Positions 32,426 through 47,569 of a stretch of 64,000 nucleotides of DNA are shown here, piece after piece. The position numbers and the translations under genes were made by a program. The number at the start of each line of letters is the position of its first letter. Position 1 is the first letter of the stretch. This DNA comes from Rhinopomastus cyanomelas (Eukaryota > Chordata > Aves > Bucerotiformes > Rhinopomastidae), in the NCBI GenBank assembly GCA_013400115.1, contig VXBP01002898.1:220128-284127 (forward strand), in the 5' to 3' direction. Below the pieces are notes generated by a model, which ran no database searches, had not been told where the DNA came from, and worked only from the letters and a program-made list of their open reading frames with translations.

Positions 32426-35400
32426 TCTAGAAACATTTGAGGAGATTTATTTGAATGACAAAGGTGGTAATTCAGGAATTTGTCCTGATTCTGACTTAGA
32501 GTAAATTCCAAGATTTTACTAAAACAAAATCTTTAAAATATTTTAATTTCAGCATTCAGTTTTGATTTTTCAGTATTCCATGTTCAGTATTTAGGTGTGG
32601 TTTTATCTTTTTAAAAAAATGTTTCTTTGTCTTACACAAAAATATAATAAATGTCAAAACAAAGTGTTGTTCTAAAAAGTTAAATATTAATTTCAGAAAG
32701 TGGAAACATAATTTTTCAACACCATTGCACTTTAGAGGAATTATTTGGGTGAAAAAAAAAGGCAAAATCAGTGCCTTTTGTTCTAAAGGTTTTTATTTTT
32801 TTTATTTCTATGGCAAGACAATTTTTAATAGAATTTTAATTGCCTATCTAATTGGTTTATTTTTCATTTGGTTTATAATTCAATGTCTTAGGTGAAAAAA
32901 TTATTAATATTTTATCTGAATTCTCACTAATTCTGCTAATCCAGGTGCATAGCTAACTCTGAAATGACACATAATTTGTAAAAAGAAACTGAGCTAGATT
33001 TGTATTCAGTTCACACTATATTAACAGTATTTTTTTTGTGTGTATAACTGGACAGCCTCTTCTAATTTTGTTTGACTTGGTTTTTTTATCAGTTTCCAAG
33101 CAACGTGATATGTAAAGTTTGCTTACAGTGTGTAAAAGCTACGGTTTAAAAAAAAACAAACAAAAAGCCCATCATAGTATGTTAGCACATATCAAACAAA
33201 ATGGAATCTTGTTAAAATAACTGACAACTGGGCGGTTTTATTCTGATGAAAATATTCATAAAGACTGTTGTCTGGGCTCTGTTCTACCCATATGCTAATA
33301 ATTCAATCTTTTTGTGAGCATGAGTGAGAAGCCATTACTTGCTTTGAAATGAGAGAAAATAATGCTGGAATAAGTTGGCAGTACTGGACAGTTTTCAAGG
33401 ATTCTCGCCCATTTGTATAGGTCTTCAAGAATAGCTGGACAGAAGAAGGTTTTTGCAAATCAATTTCTATGAGCATATTCCCCAATATAATTCACTATTA
33501 TGGATTTTTTTAGATAATGTATTTATTTACAGTGACTATGAATGTAGTAAGACTCCTGAAATACGTAGAAATATTATTCACAATCTACTAGCTGCTCATC
33601 ACATACTTCTCGAAGAAAAATGCATTCATAAAACTAGTCAATTTGTAGAATAAATGGGGAAAAATTACTTTTTCAAGGATTATTGACTGAACTCTGATCA
33701 TGCTTGGTTGCTGAATTGAGCTGTTCTTTCTTTCTTCTCAAGAGAACTTACTGTATGGTGCTTTCTTGCTCGGACTGCATTTTGCTTCTCAAACTTTCTT
33801 TTTATCTGTTTATCAGCCCACATCAATTCAACCATTCAGACTTACATTCTGCTTTGCTGTTTCCAGTTTTGCCTTGAGCAGTATCTATAGTAAGGTCTTG
33901 ATACATCTTGATAAGTAGTGTAATGATCCAAAGAAACCTCTGGACTTCCCTTGCCACTGCTGCTCACTCACAAGATGTTTCTATTTTAAACTCCTTATTG
34001 AGTTGCAAGCTGCATTTGGAACTGGAATGATCTGAAGCACAGACAAGCAGCCTCTGACACGTACGAACATGTGGATATGCTTAGGGGGTTCTATAGGGAG
34101 AATAGTGCATCCTCATATCCAATTCTTTAGTTACCTGTAGCCTCGGTATCTGAGATGATCTTGCATTAGACAACGACTGACAAAACATATCTTTAACTTA
34201 TTATTTCAGAGATGAAACTTTGGTGATTAGATGCTTAATATGGAGTTTGTCATTTATGCATAAGTGAAACAGGTGAATGACAAGCACTTGGTTGGGGAAT
34301 AGTGTGCTCTGCATTAATGGTGCATATAATTTTTAGTCAGTCTGTTTCTTTGAACAATTTGTTCCAGCTCAGAACAGATTGAGCTGTTCTTTGAATCATT
34401 CTTCAGCAGGCAGTACTGTGTGAGTTTATGATGACTTTTCTTTGTGCCGTAGCTGAGTTCATTTGAGGTAAAAACTGATGAAGTGCAGAGGGTTTCTAAG
34501 GGTTCTGAGCATTGCTATGATCTAGCTTGTTTGAAGTGAAGACAGCTACGCTGGCTGTCTTGGATTTAAGAAATTGACACGTGCAGTTTTATTTCAGTTG
34601 TATATCTCAGACATGTTTGACATTTAAATGTTAACTTTGCTTCATATATAGATTTCTCTGGATGAGATCACAGTAGGAAATATTCAAGAAACTGAACATG
34701 AAGCTGGTCAAAGGAGGTTTCCCCTTTCTTGCTGATTTAATGTGACACTTCGAACTGACTTTACCAGCTTTGGGGGAGAGGAAGTGATTCTCGTTGTGAG
34801 AGAGACGACATAGATGCTTTGATTATTCTTGGTAAGCAGTGCAGTCTGGAGGTAGAAACTATTATACCAAGGAATATGTTTTGGTCCAAGGCCATTCAGG
34901 AAATGGCTGTGTCTTATATGTAGTTATGGCTACATATATGTCTTAAACCACTTTTGCATGTGCACAGATACTTCCATGAATGTTTTGCACATTCCTGCAG
35001 TGGACTAATTTATAAGGATAAATGAAAAATTACAAGACCTGGTGCAAATTCAAGTTTACATAACTGTAAGATCTTGCCTTTTACCACTTTAGAGTATTAG
35101 TTCTTTTAATTCCTATTTTTTGGGGTGGAGGACATTGAGATGGGGGGGTGAGTACTACAAAGTTCTCCGTGAAGCTACTTAGAACCAGAAGGAGAAGTCA
35201 TAATTGCAGTTTAATGAAACCAATTTAAAACATTGCTTTTATCTTTGATGGAATGTTTATTGTCACAGTTCAAGTGTTCTCTTTTTAGACAAATTTAAGC
35301 CATTTGCTAACCTGTTCATGCTAAATGTCACCCTGTAAAATAAGTAGCTTTGACAAATCTGCCCCCACTCTACTCCCCTAGCATGTTAAAAATATCACAG

Positions 35401-38248
35401 TCACATTCTTGCTTTTTGAAATGAAAAAGGTGACTGTCATTTGTCATTTCTCCCAAAAAATACCATTGTGTTTTGTGTAGTAACTCTGGAGAACCTTTGT
35501 GTTTCAGTGAATACCTTAACCAACACAAAGCCCATTGCTGAGGAAGTGTCCATAGAATTTCTGTGCACAAGGCTGAAGTAGCAACAACAGCAGAGTTTCT
35601 AGATTTGTTTAAAGGCTGGAGTGAGATCCCAATAGCAATCAGTTGCCTACTGTGCAGCTTTTCCAGAGAAAAACTGAACTTTCAGACAAACACTGCCTAC
35701 CTGCTGATGGAACAAGTGGTGCATAAGCATTAAGGTGTTTACTTAGAAACCTAATTAGACGATTATAAGTTAGAACTATCTTTTAATGTGACCGGGACAC
35801 GAATATTTGATCAGTCTTTATGTTCCTGGTAACCTCAAGCCATTTGGAATGCACAAATGAGAACATCCAAGTCTCCAGGGCATGCAGTCTGGTAAACGTG
35901 TTCTGAGAGCATCTAGTAAGATGAACTCACCAAAAAAAGGCATCCCAACTGCTGATGCCCAAAATATTACCACACAAAGAATAGAACATGCACACTTTGC
36001 ATATTAGTCAGATGTTGGAATATTAATCCAGAATAATCATGGAAGCGTCATCTGCCTGAACATAAGGGAGTTCAAATCTACCTTCCAGCTTCCAAGAAGA
36101 CAATTTAGGGCAGAAGACATGGCATGCATAGTGTAGGAGACTTCACCCCCTCTCTAGAATGTTGAAGCAATACCAAGAAGCCAAGAAGGTAGGGTTCAGG
36201 TTTCAGACAGAGAGACAAAACAACAACTTGAGTTTAAAAGGGCTGAATGGGGGATTTAATTCTGGACCAGCGTAGTGGACCTGTTTAACTTGTTCTGGTT
36301 AATGTTCCTGGAAATGTTTTTGTGAGAGGAGTGACTAAGACTAGTCAAAAATGCTTTCTTTTTTTGTTTTTTGAAGACAGAAAGAAAACAAGAGCATTCC
36401 AGACTGTAGCATTACTTTGTGAGTGGATAATACGATGATTTCCATACAATATGAAATTATAATGAGAAAATCCTGTGACCTTCAGCACTATAGTATTTAA
36501 ACATTTCATGATTGTTTAATACATGTAGGTTCACAAAACTCTTTGAAAATAAGAAAATGGATAATTTATATCTCCCAGTGGTAAAATGTTTACCCAGTTA
36601 CTGTCCACCCATTTAACTACCCAAACCACATAGACCATAAACATATTAGTCACAAAATTACATGTACAAAATTACAATGAATCTGTAATAGCTTTAGCCC
36701 CCTTTTTGAGTTTCTGGTTTTTAGCTTCCTGTTAAAGTCTGTTTTTCAGCCCTTCAACTTATTTTAGAGGTTAACTTTCTTCCCTGAACATTGTGTGAGC
36801 CATATAGTGGATGCTATGATACCACAGCTTTATTTCAAGGCTTACAGCTGAGCTGGCAGCCAATCACTGTGTGCCCCTGTGCCCTCATTTGAAATAAGCT
36901 GCAGCTTGTGGCTCCTCCAGGTAGATTCTATCAATTTAAGTATGAAAAATTATGAGACAAGCTCTGTCTTCTGAAGTACTGATGCAAAAGGTAGCAATAT
37001 TGCATGACCCTGGGGATGGTTGGATGGCCGCTTTGTACTGTAAAAGATCTGAAAGAAATAGTTTCACTTTTGGGAGTTTTATGTCTCTGAGGTAGAATAT
37101 GAAGAACCTGATGAGGAAGTTATGGTTCAAAGGAAGGTTACAAAAATAACAGCAGCCATCCTAAACTTATCTAAAAGATTTACAAGAAGTCTGCTACAAT
37201 GTGTGGATTTTGACCTCCAGGAACACTAAATTTTATTCATCTTGTGCTGGGGAACAAAACACACTTGGTGCATTAAATCAGCTCCGTTTTTGTGCTTGTG
37301 CTTGTGGGATTTGGAGCACAGATTTAGATTATAAGGAAATAGTTGGTAAGTATAAAGTATAATTAAGACAGTTTTGGTGCCAGAACTCAGGTTTTATTCT
37401 TCCTGTTTATTAGAGAATGTAGTTTCTTCCAATTCTTTACAGAGAGAGAATGAAGAAGGGAGGTTTTTTCTTTTTTATCTGAAACATGAAAAATGTGCCA
37501 ATTTGATGTTTGTGTTGCTTAAGTAGATAGTTTTACGACACTCATGGTGTACCATAGATTCAACCCCTGTTTAGGATTTCGTGGCATACTTTGAAAATCT
37601 TCCATGGATTTTGAAGGTATGCCTTAGTACTTACTGTCAAGACAAGGAGCCTCCTAAGTGTTTCACTTCAGGTGCTGCACATGGAGCAAAGCCCACTAAA
37701 TGTTTAGGTCCCCTTGCATAGTATCTAACCACTGCAGTTCTGAAGGAATACCTTAATGGGTCTCACCTCTTTCCATCTAGTCAGTCTATAATACTCATAT
37801 AGTTATTTTGTTGGCATGAGGGTACCTCCAGTCAAGGACTTGGTACACTTTATGATATACAACGTAGGATACAGTTTATTCTAAAAGTTTGTGGTCTTAT
37901 AAAATTGTAGACAAGTAGAGAAGAGTGAATAGGATGGCAAAACAATGATGCTCTGTAAATCAGGAGACACAATGGTTTTTGTGCAGTTCAGTGACTTGTA
38001 CAGTCATAAGGTGACAGACCTTGTCTTTAAGAGCGACCACTATAGACAACGACAGTTACATTATGTGATTGAGTTTAAAAAAATCCTGAAATTATTGCAT
38101 CAGAGCAGCAATCTTAGGTCTCCAACATTCACCAGTCTCAGGTAACTTCCATGTCGGATAGACAAGTCCTCTGAAAATCTGTCACACAAACAAATCTCTG
38201 AGAGTATCTGTGTGGTGGTTGGGTAAAGCCTGGGCCAGTGCAGAGGGA
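32426..38248. other. Single-copy AT-rich non-coding DNA
   Basis: About 5.8 kb with short open frames only (up to 70 codons) on both strands. The first 700 bp is especially A/T rich with T and A runs. No gene, RNA or repeat family is recognised. Confidence 0.65.
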
Positions 38249-38912
38249 ATCATAGAATCACAGAATCATAGAATCATTAGGGATTGGAAGGGACCTTGAA
38301 AGATCATCTAGTCCAACCCCCTGCCACATCAGGATCACTTCACTGGAGAAGTTATAGAATCAGAGTCACTCAGGGTTGGAAGAGACCACCTGATCATCCA
38401 GTTCCAGCTCCCCCAACCATGGACAGGGACACCCCACCCTAGACCAGGCTGGCCACAGCCCCATCCAGACTGGCCATAAGCACCTCCAGAGATGGGGCCC
38501 CAACCACCTCCCTGGGCAACCCGTTCCAGGCTCTCACCACTCTCGCGCTGAAGATCTTCCTCCTCACATCCACTCTAAATCTACCCATCTCCAGCTTTGA
38601 TCCATTCCGCCTAGTCCTGTCGCTACGAGCCATCGTAAAAAGCCCCTCCCCAGCCCTTCTGTAGGCCCCCTTTAGATACTGCAAGGCCACAATAAGGTCA
38701 CCTAGGAGCCTCCTCTTCTCCAGACTGAAGAGCCCCAATTCTTTCAGTCTGGCCCTGTAGGAGAGGTGTTCCAGCCCTCTGATCATCTTCGTGGCCCTTC
38801 TCTGAAGACGCTCCAGCATCTCTACGTCCTTCTTGTAATAAGGGCTCCAGAACTGGATGCAGTACTCCAGGCGAGGTCTCACCAGAGTGGAGTAGAGGGG
38901 GAGAATCACCTC
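38249..38912 (-). mobile_element. CR1 LINE, 3' UTR and ORF2 C-terminal part, cut off at an N
   Basis: The minus-strand copy starts with the tail AATCATAGAATCACAGAATC. The 3' UTR is followed by an ORF2 C-terminal frame (38439-38912) containing LVRPRLEYCIQFWSPYYKKD, LQRRATKMIRGLEHL, LGLFSLEKRRL and VVRAWNGLPREVV. It is closely related to the 24.97-25.56 kb frame and ends with the same DGAVASLV. The frame is intact up to a single N at 38913, where the CR1 ends abruptly and unrelated sequence begins, so the 5' boundary is probably an assembly artefact. The tail region also holds a second, internal GGGTTGGAAGAGACC word near 38370. Confidence 0.93.
38439..38912 (-). pseudogene. CR1 ORF2 C-terminal fragment
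   Basis: About 158 codons of ORF2 downstream of RT, uninterrupted from the N at 38913 to the natural stop. It aligns by eye with the 24970-25557 frame with few substitutions, so both belong to one fairly young subfamily. No upstream RT sequence is present, so it cannot be active. Confidence 0.88.
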
Positions 38913-38913
38913 N

Positions 38914-41900
38914 CTTGGAGACCAGAATGTGGTGAAAAAACTGCGAAAAGATGGGCAGCGCCGGGAGATCAAGTCTTTCTGACCTTTTTTAGTAATTAGC
39001 AGACATTATTGCTCAACAGCAATTGAAAGCCTACTAAAGTCACTGAGAGCTAGATTAATCTTGCTTCATTCCCTCAGGACATATCAACTGTAAGAAGGAG
39101 TCAAGATCACAAGCTTAGATGAAACATGTAGGACTTAGGTAGTTGAAGCTTGTTAACACATATCCAGTCTAATAGTCTGTCTTCAGTACTCCCCCAAATA
39201 ATGTATATTACTTTAAGTCGGTCTCTGGCCTTAACTTACCTACCAAGAAGATGATTTTCCTTCTTTTTAAATCAGTAGAAGACACCACAGAAAATGCTCT
39301 TTATGTAGTTTCATAGAACACAGAAAGGTGCAATGCAAGCACTTGAACTAGCAGCAAAAGATCCTCTGATGAATTTAAAAGCAACTGGGATCTGGGAGCT
39401 CAGTTCCAGTCCTTATTTACTTACAATCTTCCCTTGTCCTTGTCTGTGGGTAGCACATGACATCTGTGCTGAGGAATGGACCGAAACATTGGAACAATGA
39501 CTTGCTGTGGAAATGGGTCCTGCTAAATTAGGTGTCAGAAGTCTGTTCTGAATATACTGAAACCAAAAGGTTGCAATACATACTTATTAATTTTTCTATT
39601 TAATTAATGTAATGATGTAATTGAGCTTGTATTGTTTGGTGGGACAGAAGGATTGTGGGCGAGTGTGGGAGGAAATTTGTTTCCTGTAGGAACTGCAGTA
39701 GGTGAGGAAAAGGATGTGTAAAGCAAAATGTAAAAAAGGATATTTATGGTAGAATCACATCTCTATTTATATCAATGTATATACAGAGAAATATTAAACT
39801 GTGTCTTCCATAAAGGAATAAAATCAACTTTATCATATGTCAGCACAAAGAAGTATGTGATGCACATTTGGGAAGCGAGTTACTGTGTTATTGTTTACTC
39901 CAGCTCTACCAAATCACTATTTTTGCCTTTGTCACTAGGACAACAGGCTTCAAAATCTTGGAGACAGATGAGCAGAAACATTTTGATACCAAAAGATTTT
40001 GAAAGGCACTTGTAGGATTTAGAAATTAAAAAAACACACTAATGTCCAGATTTAAGACATTTGATTTCCCTTGCTTTAATTAAGAATTGTTGCTTTTGGA
40101 AATAATTATACTCAGGTGAAAATCAAGCACATAACCTGTTAAAACATGTTGCAATGTTTTAGGGGGACTAAATTCTGAAAAATTCAGAGCTTCTGCTATA
40201 GAAAGCAAGAAGCATTTCAAGTGAAAAAGCATTCCACCACACTGGACCACTAAATTAAAAAGAAAAAGAGATACTTGTGTACCTGTTCTGAGTATACATT
40301 AATATGACTAACAAGGTGGATTCTAATGAGCTCTCCCTTTGTAGAGGGCGCGTAATGTACTGGAAGAATCCTCTTGCCAATATCATCGATGCTAACACAG
40401 GAAGCCCAGAAATAAAAGCGTGAAGATTTCGAAAGAAATCCCATAAGTGTACTGAGACTATTTAGTCTAAAGACAAGAAGACTGAGAGAAACATACTTGT
40501 AAAAGCAAGAAAAGAACAATCAGCTCCCATGCCCGTGAGAGATGGGTAATGGGTAATGAAGGGATCGATCCTGGCACACAGGAACTAAAGATGAGCATTT
40601 GGAGACGTTTTTGCAATATGCCAAGCATTGAAAGAACAGTCTGTGTCATTTCCCCTGTTTCCCCAGGCAAGCAACAGGGATCTTTGAATTCAGGAGTATT
40701 TCTCAGGATCAGTACAGTTCTAACTGACACTGATGTGATGTCCCTGCCATCACTACACTTTATTATTGCTTCCTTCCGGTTTCAGCTAGACGGGATTTTC
40801 TTAACTTCTTTCTCTCCTTCTCTGTCCATTTTCATTCTGATATTGCTGTGAAATTATTGTTTACATGGGGTATTTCAAGGCAATCAGTTCAGAGTTAGAT
40901 TAAGAGTGCACTAATGCTTTACAACATATTATTATTTTCTTTAAGGTGGTCATAGTTGATTATAAGACCAGAGAAACTAACATGAGATCAGATTTTTTGG
41001 AAAGCAGAGGTTTTTGTTGCAGTGGAGACTGTTCATAGCCCAAAGACCCTAAACCATTAACCCATGTCATTTTTATGACTTAACTAGTAACTAAGCAACA
41101 AATTTTGTACCAGACTTAAATATTTCCTATTGAAATTAAACAACCAAGTCAATTAGGCACCTAAAAGCCTCATCCCCACTTTTTTCATTCTATTTGTGTC
41201 ACTCTATGTATTTGTTCTCCATCTTATCTCTAAAGATAAGATCTATGTGGGAAATTATGGAACTATATGAACAAAATTTAGATACAGAAACCTGTGGTGA
41301 CACTAGCTGAACATTTCCTATTTATCATTATAGAATTAGTATTTCTGTAAGCTGGAAAAATAAGGGAAAATCAGTGACAAATTTATGATCTGTTCTTTCT
41401 AGAACACTTCACTATAGACCTGGAAAAACATAAATTAGTGTACTGTCAGGGTCTGGTGTGATATTATGATAGAAATTCTATTGATTTTTATGTTTTGTCA
41501 CTATATTTAAAAGTTAAGAAACTGAATGAACAATTTAAGTGCATCTTTAATTTTTATTAAATAAATAGCCAGATATTAACTTTTATGGTTACTGTGTTTC
41601 CTTATATGTTGACTTCAGAAATAGTTGGCAGTTTATTGGTACTTTGCTTCAAAATAGTTTTCAGCAGTTTGAAATGCTAATGGACAACTAACTGTTGTCA
41701 TCTGCCATCTTCAGTCTCTCCACAAAAGTGGAAGTATCTCAATGAAAAGTGGTCACATCCTGAGAAGGACCTCAAGAAAAAGTTTTGTTTAGTTCCCACA
41801 TTAAATAAATTTCATGCTATCTCAACCACAATGCAAGGAAAATTACTGTGGTTGCAGATTCCTTCTCTCTATAAAATAGCTATTTCTGAATAGTGATAGA

Positions 41901-44900
41901 GACCTCTTCTCTGTAACTTATAAATATTTTGTTATACTGGTCCACAGAAGTTCAACAGTCTTGGACCTATGCAGATAATTCAGTTTCCTTGACTGCCAGA
42001 GCTCATTTGAAAAGAAGATCTTAAGCTGAGAGGTGAAAATGTGCTCAAAGTGATAGAACCCTTAAAGGGATCTTGCCTAGAGAGATGAATGTCTCAGGAA
42101 AGTGTCTCTTACTGGCAAGGCAAAAAGCTTGAAATAAATCAGCTCAATTAATTTATGACTGTAAACAAAACCAATGCGTGTCCTAATAACTGGCATTCAC
42201 AGTTTCACTTTGGTACTTGATTCATCCCTTTTCCTCTTATCCCTATCAAAGTAGTAAACTGTTTATACAATTTATTGATATTTTTATTGTGTCCCCAGGG
42301 AAAAAAGTACAGGGAGAACAGGGTTGCACTAAATAAAAATGTATAGAACCAAGCTGTGATTTCCTTCAGTCACTGCACATCCACAGGGAAGAGTAATTTG
42401 TGGAAACATGGAGATTGAGGAGTAATGGATTCCTCTGTCAAAATGATGAGTGAAAGAAAGAAGTAATTACCATTAATGCACTTCAATTATGGCTCAACAG
42501 TTTTTTAGCTGTATGTTCCCATTTAATTTTCATTTAAAACAAAACAGTTGCCATAGACCCAGAGCTAAAAACAGAAATCTCTTTCAGCTACTGGCAAATT
42601 AGCGAGTAATGTTCTTATTACACAAGCAGAAGGAAGATTGTCTTCTTCCAGGCAAACACGGGAAGTGCTTGTTTGTTTTAGGCACTCTCCTTCTCTCCCC
42701 AAAGTTGAACTTTATTTCAAATGTTATAATCAGCTAAGCATGGTAATACTTTTCTTTTTTTTTCTGGTTCCTATTTAGCTTTCAAAGCCCTCACAGGATT
42801 TCTGTCATGGATCAGTGGCACCTTCCAGGAGGGAGTGAGGTCAGTGGACATCCTTGATATACAGGAAGGCATGTTCTATTAGAAAAGGGAAATGTTTTCA
42901 AATCCCTCAGATCTTAGGTTACTAAAAATAAACTAATGAGCCTTAAATTATTTTTTTTTCCACAGCTTTTCCAAGCCAAAGGAAAAGTATTTATTATCTG
43001 GGAGTGACATGCAGGAAATTAAGCTTATAAATTGTGTTTAAATGATTGTAGTTTCCAACATTCTTTAATTCTCATCTTAATCTGTGGTAGAGGAGATGTC
43101 TCAAATTCAGTGTGTTATTTAAAATTGGTTCTCATTGGACCATATGAAATATTTATGGTGGAGGTACTCTAAAAGACGCATGATGTAGGAATCTCTTTGT
43201 TATCACTATTTGACTGTTTGCCTCCAGCAGTTTTGAACTGGTGTCCATATTCAGTACAACCTCCCTAAATCACTCCAATAACTACAATGAACTTGATAAA
43301 TTGCCTGTACATCTGTACATTTGTCAGAGCTGGGATAACAGCAAACAATTTTTTATGTAAGAATGTGAGTTGATATGAATTTGCTCGGTGAAACTCTGCT
43401 GGAGCCAGTGGATGTACTTCTAAAGGAAGAGCATCCTGATTCACACTTCTGACCTACTACAGTTCTGCCCATGTTGAAGGCTGAAGGGTAGGCTGAAAGT
43501 AATCCTTGTGTACTTACAACAGCTGCATTAGCTCTATCTATTGCCTGTTAGGGCTGAAGGTGATTTAAGATCTGCTGTATTTGACCCATGTGTACCAAAC
43601 AAAGAAAGCTTCTGACAGTTTAGAGTAGACCATCAAGCATTTCTCCAGACAGGACCTTGTTTTGAGGCTTGCCTGTCCAAACAGGCAGTCTAGATGTCAC
43701 CTCCTGTTTTGGTACAGGATGAGAGAATAAGAATTTGAGTTCCACCATTATTTAACACTATAACCAGATTAAGCATAGAAGTGGTTAAAATACATCTGAC
43801 TCTTTTTTAATGTATTCCCCTATGACACATGTGCCATAAAGTGGCTGACTACTACACCCAAAAATCTTAATACAACTAGCTACCAGTTACATCAAGCTAC
43901 AAAAAAAGCCAGTTTTTTCACATTGCAGAACTTGTAATTTTTAGATGAGTGTGAGTATGACACCAGCAAGATGTCAGGAAGCCATTGAAAAGCCTGGTGG
44001 ATCTGGACCAAACCATCCTGAACAGCAATAGTTCATGCCTTGGGCAAAAGACCCGGCTCTCCTGAAAAATCTTTGCCTTTAAAATCACTAATGACTGAGT
44101 CACAGTCTTGTAACAGGGACATCCAAAAGAAATAACTGTGAAACAGTGTCTGTAGAAGTACACATACTGTCTAAAAATCTTTAAAATCCTTTTAATTGAA
44201 AACGCATAAGAAAGCCTGCAACTGTTTGGTTGCCAGAACGTGGTGCTGAGCCATTTGCAATGACATGAGCTTGACAGAGTGGGTGAGATGATCCCATTGT
44301 TTCCCTGTGAAGACTTGTCTTTCTTCTTCCCGCCTCTCCACAGATTTCCAGATTTCTTCCTCTACCTGCAGAATTCTTGGAGGAAACTGTCAATATTTCA
44401 TACTAAGTTCAAACATACCGTGTTTTTATCCTAAAGTTTATTTACATTTCTTGATTACACTTGTTCTGGCTCATTTCCTTCGTTTCATTCTTGCCAAAAA
44501 ACCTTGCTAGAGTGCTTGTCATTTATTAATAAATTGAGTCAAACAGTAGCAAGTGTGCCTCAACAATTTTGGCAAATATTAATGAATGTCATTTTCATTG
44601 TTAGGAGAATTTTTGGCCCGTTTTCAGATCAAACACAAATTCCAACCCTTTAACATCTGTTTTTGCTAATATTCAGATTGGCAAGAAAACAAATACAAGG
44701 ATAACAAGACTTAAAGATACATTGCCAGCAAAAGATGCAGATGCTCCATCACTGAGCTAACTCTAAGAAAGTTTTTTAAAAAATAAATTCATAGCTGAGT
44801 TTTGTTTGCTGTTGAGTGATTTTTCACCAAGTTATCAATTATTAAACTAGCAAAATGTAAGACATCTAGGACATCCTTATAGTAGATTCCAGGAGAAACT

Positions 44901-47569
44901 TACGAATAAAGAGATCAATACTTAGAGAAGAAATCTCAGTGACGTGTGCTCCACTGCTGCCATTGGTGACTTAGTCTGTTTAGCTATAGTGATTTTCTTT
45001 ACTGTTAAGGAAAATAACAATCTTATTTCTGTTCTGATTTTACCTTGCATCAGCTTCAAAACTTTGTGTTGTTTTTAGACTTTGCTTTGTAGACTTTGCA
45101 TTGTCAGCTTGGTGTCTCCCATGACTTGGAGAGTCCAAGCAAGGCATCATTTAACTTATGGAGTTTGTAAAGGTCTCTGAAGCTTTTTACAATGATACAT
45201 AGCTTTCAGTCTCTGGCTGTCTGTAAATTCTCTGCAGTTTATCAACACCCATTTTGAGCTATAAGCTCAAGAGATACAGGAAGAACCATTGCGCACAGGT
45301 AGCAGACAGATGGAACAGAACCCCTCTATTCTGGTGATTATAATCTAGGAATTACTCTTCCCTTTTAAAATGACTTTTTGCTTTCATCGGTCATGATCAG
45401 GAAGAATTCTGTCTTTTACGAAAACAACACAGTAAATTAAGTAAACCAACCCCTTTTCTACCACTTTTCTGAGACTTAAGGGTTTTTTTAAACAGTATAG
45501 TACTAATTTCTCTTTATAATGGTAGATTTTTCTAAGTATACATCTCCAATCCTCAAAGAGAAGAAGTAAATGTAGAACATTTGTTTCTGTTGGTAATTTA
45601 ACTTCTAAAAAGAAGCTTTTACTGAAATACATATAGCCTACTCCATGATAATTTGCTGCACAAAGACTCCTTTTTATGAAGTCTCCATACCACCTTTTCC
45701 CTGGAATACATTATTCATTTCTGAGACATTGTGAACATGTTGCTTTTTAATTTATTCGCTGTATTCATAGACTGTTTTCTTGTTAAGTTCACAGATGTTG
45801 TCCATACCAATGAAGAATGATACAAACCTTCCATTAAATATGAAAACTTGCAGTTAGCAATTCCTCGCTGAGGCGGGCTGAGCTCTTACTGAGGAGTAGC
45901 CCTGTATACGTCTGTATAAATAAAACGCTGACAGGAGGGTTTCTGGACACTGAAATGTGCTGTAGCCTAAGAGTCTAAAAAATCCTAGATTTTGTCTGGG
46001 CATACTAACCATCTCCTGGGAGTTACAAGTGTCCCACAAACTATATCCAGTAAGTATGACAGATGTGACAACAGTATTTAAAAAAGGTCAATAGATTTAA
46101 ACATATGGACCTAGACCATTTCACGTCACTTGGTCTCAGGACCAGAGAATGGTACCGGGCATTCCATTCTCTTGTCTAGATGCTCTCTCAGCCTCTTTGA
46201 AGGGTAAACATTTGTATTGTTTTGACAGATTCTGAAATTCATAGACCTACTCAAGTGAATAACTATTCCTTAACAATTGCTAAATATTCCAGTTGCCAAT
46301 GTTATGTCAGGAATGCATTTGAACATCTGAGGCTGCCTGTGCTTTGTGCCCAGTGACACATTTGAGTAGCCCTGTAAAGAAAAACCTCGAATTGCATTTC
46401 AGACTTTTACAGTGTCAGCTATGCACTTAGAGAAAAGGGTGCCTTGTGACTTTTTGAATAATCCATTGAACCTTCAAGTGCTCTTGAGTAGTATTAGCTG
46501 ACAGTTCCAGCTGCTCTTTCTAGACCTGAACGAGATTACTTATTGCAATAGCATTTAGTTAAAATGTGTTTCTCTGTGAATTAGCAATGGTTCTAGTTTG
46601 TGCATGTAAAAATTCCGTAGCTCACCACAGTTGGTGTTTGATTTCTTGTATTCATAAACTGGAATAACTACTATTCTGATGCCAGTTTAACACCTTCTTT
46701 TTGAGAGGAAAACAAAGCCTGGAAAATACATTAACTGGCATTAAATAGGTTTATCTAATGTTCCCTGTTCAAAGGAAGAGAATGAATGAACATGAAACAA
46801 GTAACCTCTAAGGTAGGTGATAATATTTTCTGTTATCAGTAATATGTCTCCTAGGGTCTCCCTAGACCCTCACACCCCAGGCAGTATGGCTTTAAATCTG
46901 CTCAGGCAATGTCTCTGAGAGCTGTGATCAGTACAGGATCATCCTTCCTGACTAGACACCAAGCCTAATAAAAACTAATCAGGAGACAGCATTTTTTCGG
47001 TCAGGAGACCTAATATTTCCATCAAAATCTTTGTGGAAAAGAGAAACAATGACACCCTGGCTATCCTCATGTTAAGGCATACTGAGCTCCAGTCTTCTCC
47101 ATTTGTCCACATAAATCTATATCCACAGAGAACTTTCATAGATGCTTGGAAAAAGAGCTGAATCAGCAATGCTGTAAAACACCCACCATTTTTGTAGTTG
47201 TAGGACGAAGCCCTATACCCATGAAGATGAGAACACCTGTTTGGTTAAATGCAAAACTGTCTAGTGCAAGACGTTTGCGTCTGATAAGATAATGTGTCCT
47301 CACTCCTTAGCTGTGGATGACATTAGCAGGGAAAAATACATTGTAACAAAGACCCCTTTTATTTCTAAATAAGAAAAATAAATTTTACCCCACACTTGTT
47401 TTGTTTTTGTATCAAAGATCTGATGTATATAAGAGATACCTACAAATAAGTGAGGTGAGATGAATCCCATAATCTGCACAGGGATTACAGAGTCATGATT
47501 AGCCCAAAACTCAGAGATATTTTCTCGCTCCAAAGAACTCTTGAAGCAGTAGTGGTATCTAGTTTTTAT
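38914..47569. other. Single-copy non-coding DNA, no gene recognised
   Basis: About 8.6 kb with open frames up to 100 codons and no recognisable domain or repeat. At 41220-41242 an inverted repeat ATCTTATCT/AGATAAGAT places two GATAAG words head-to-head. The 60 bp after the N at 38913 match neither the CR1 before it nor anything I recognise. Confidence 0.65.
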
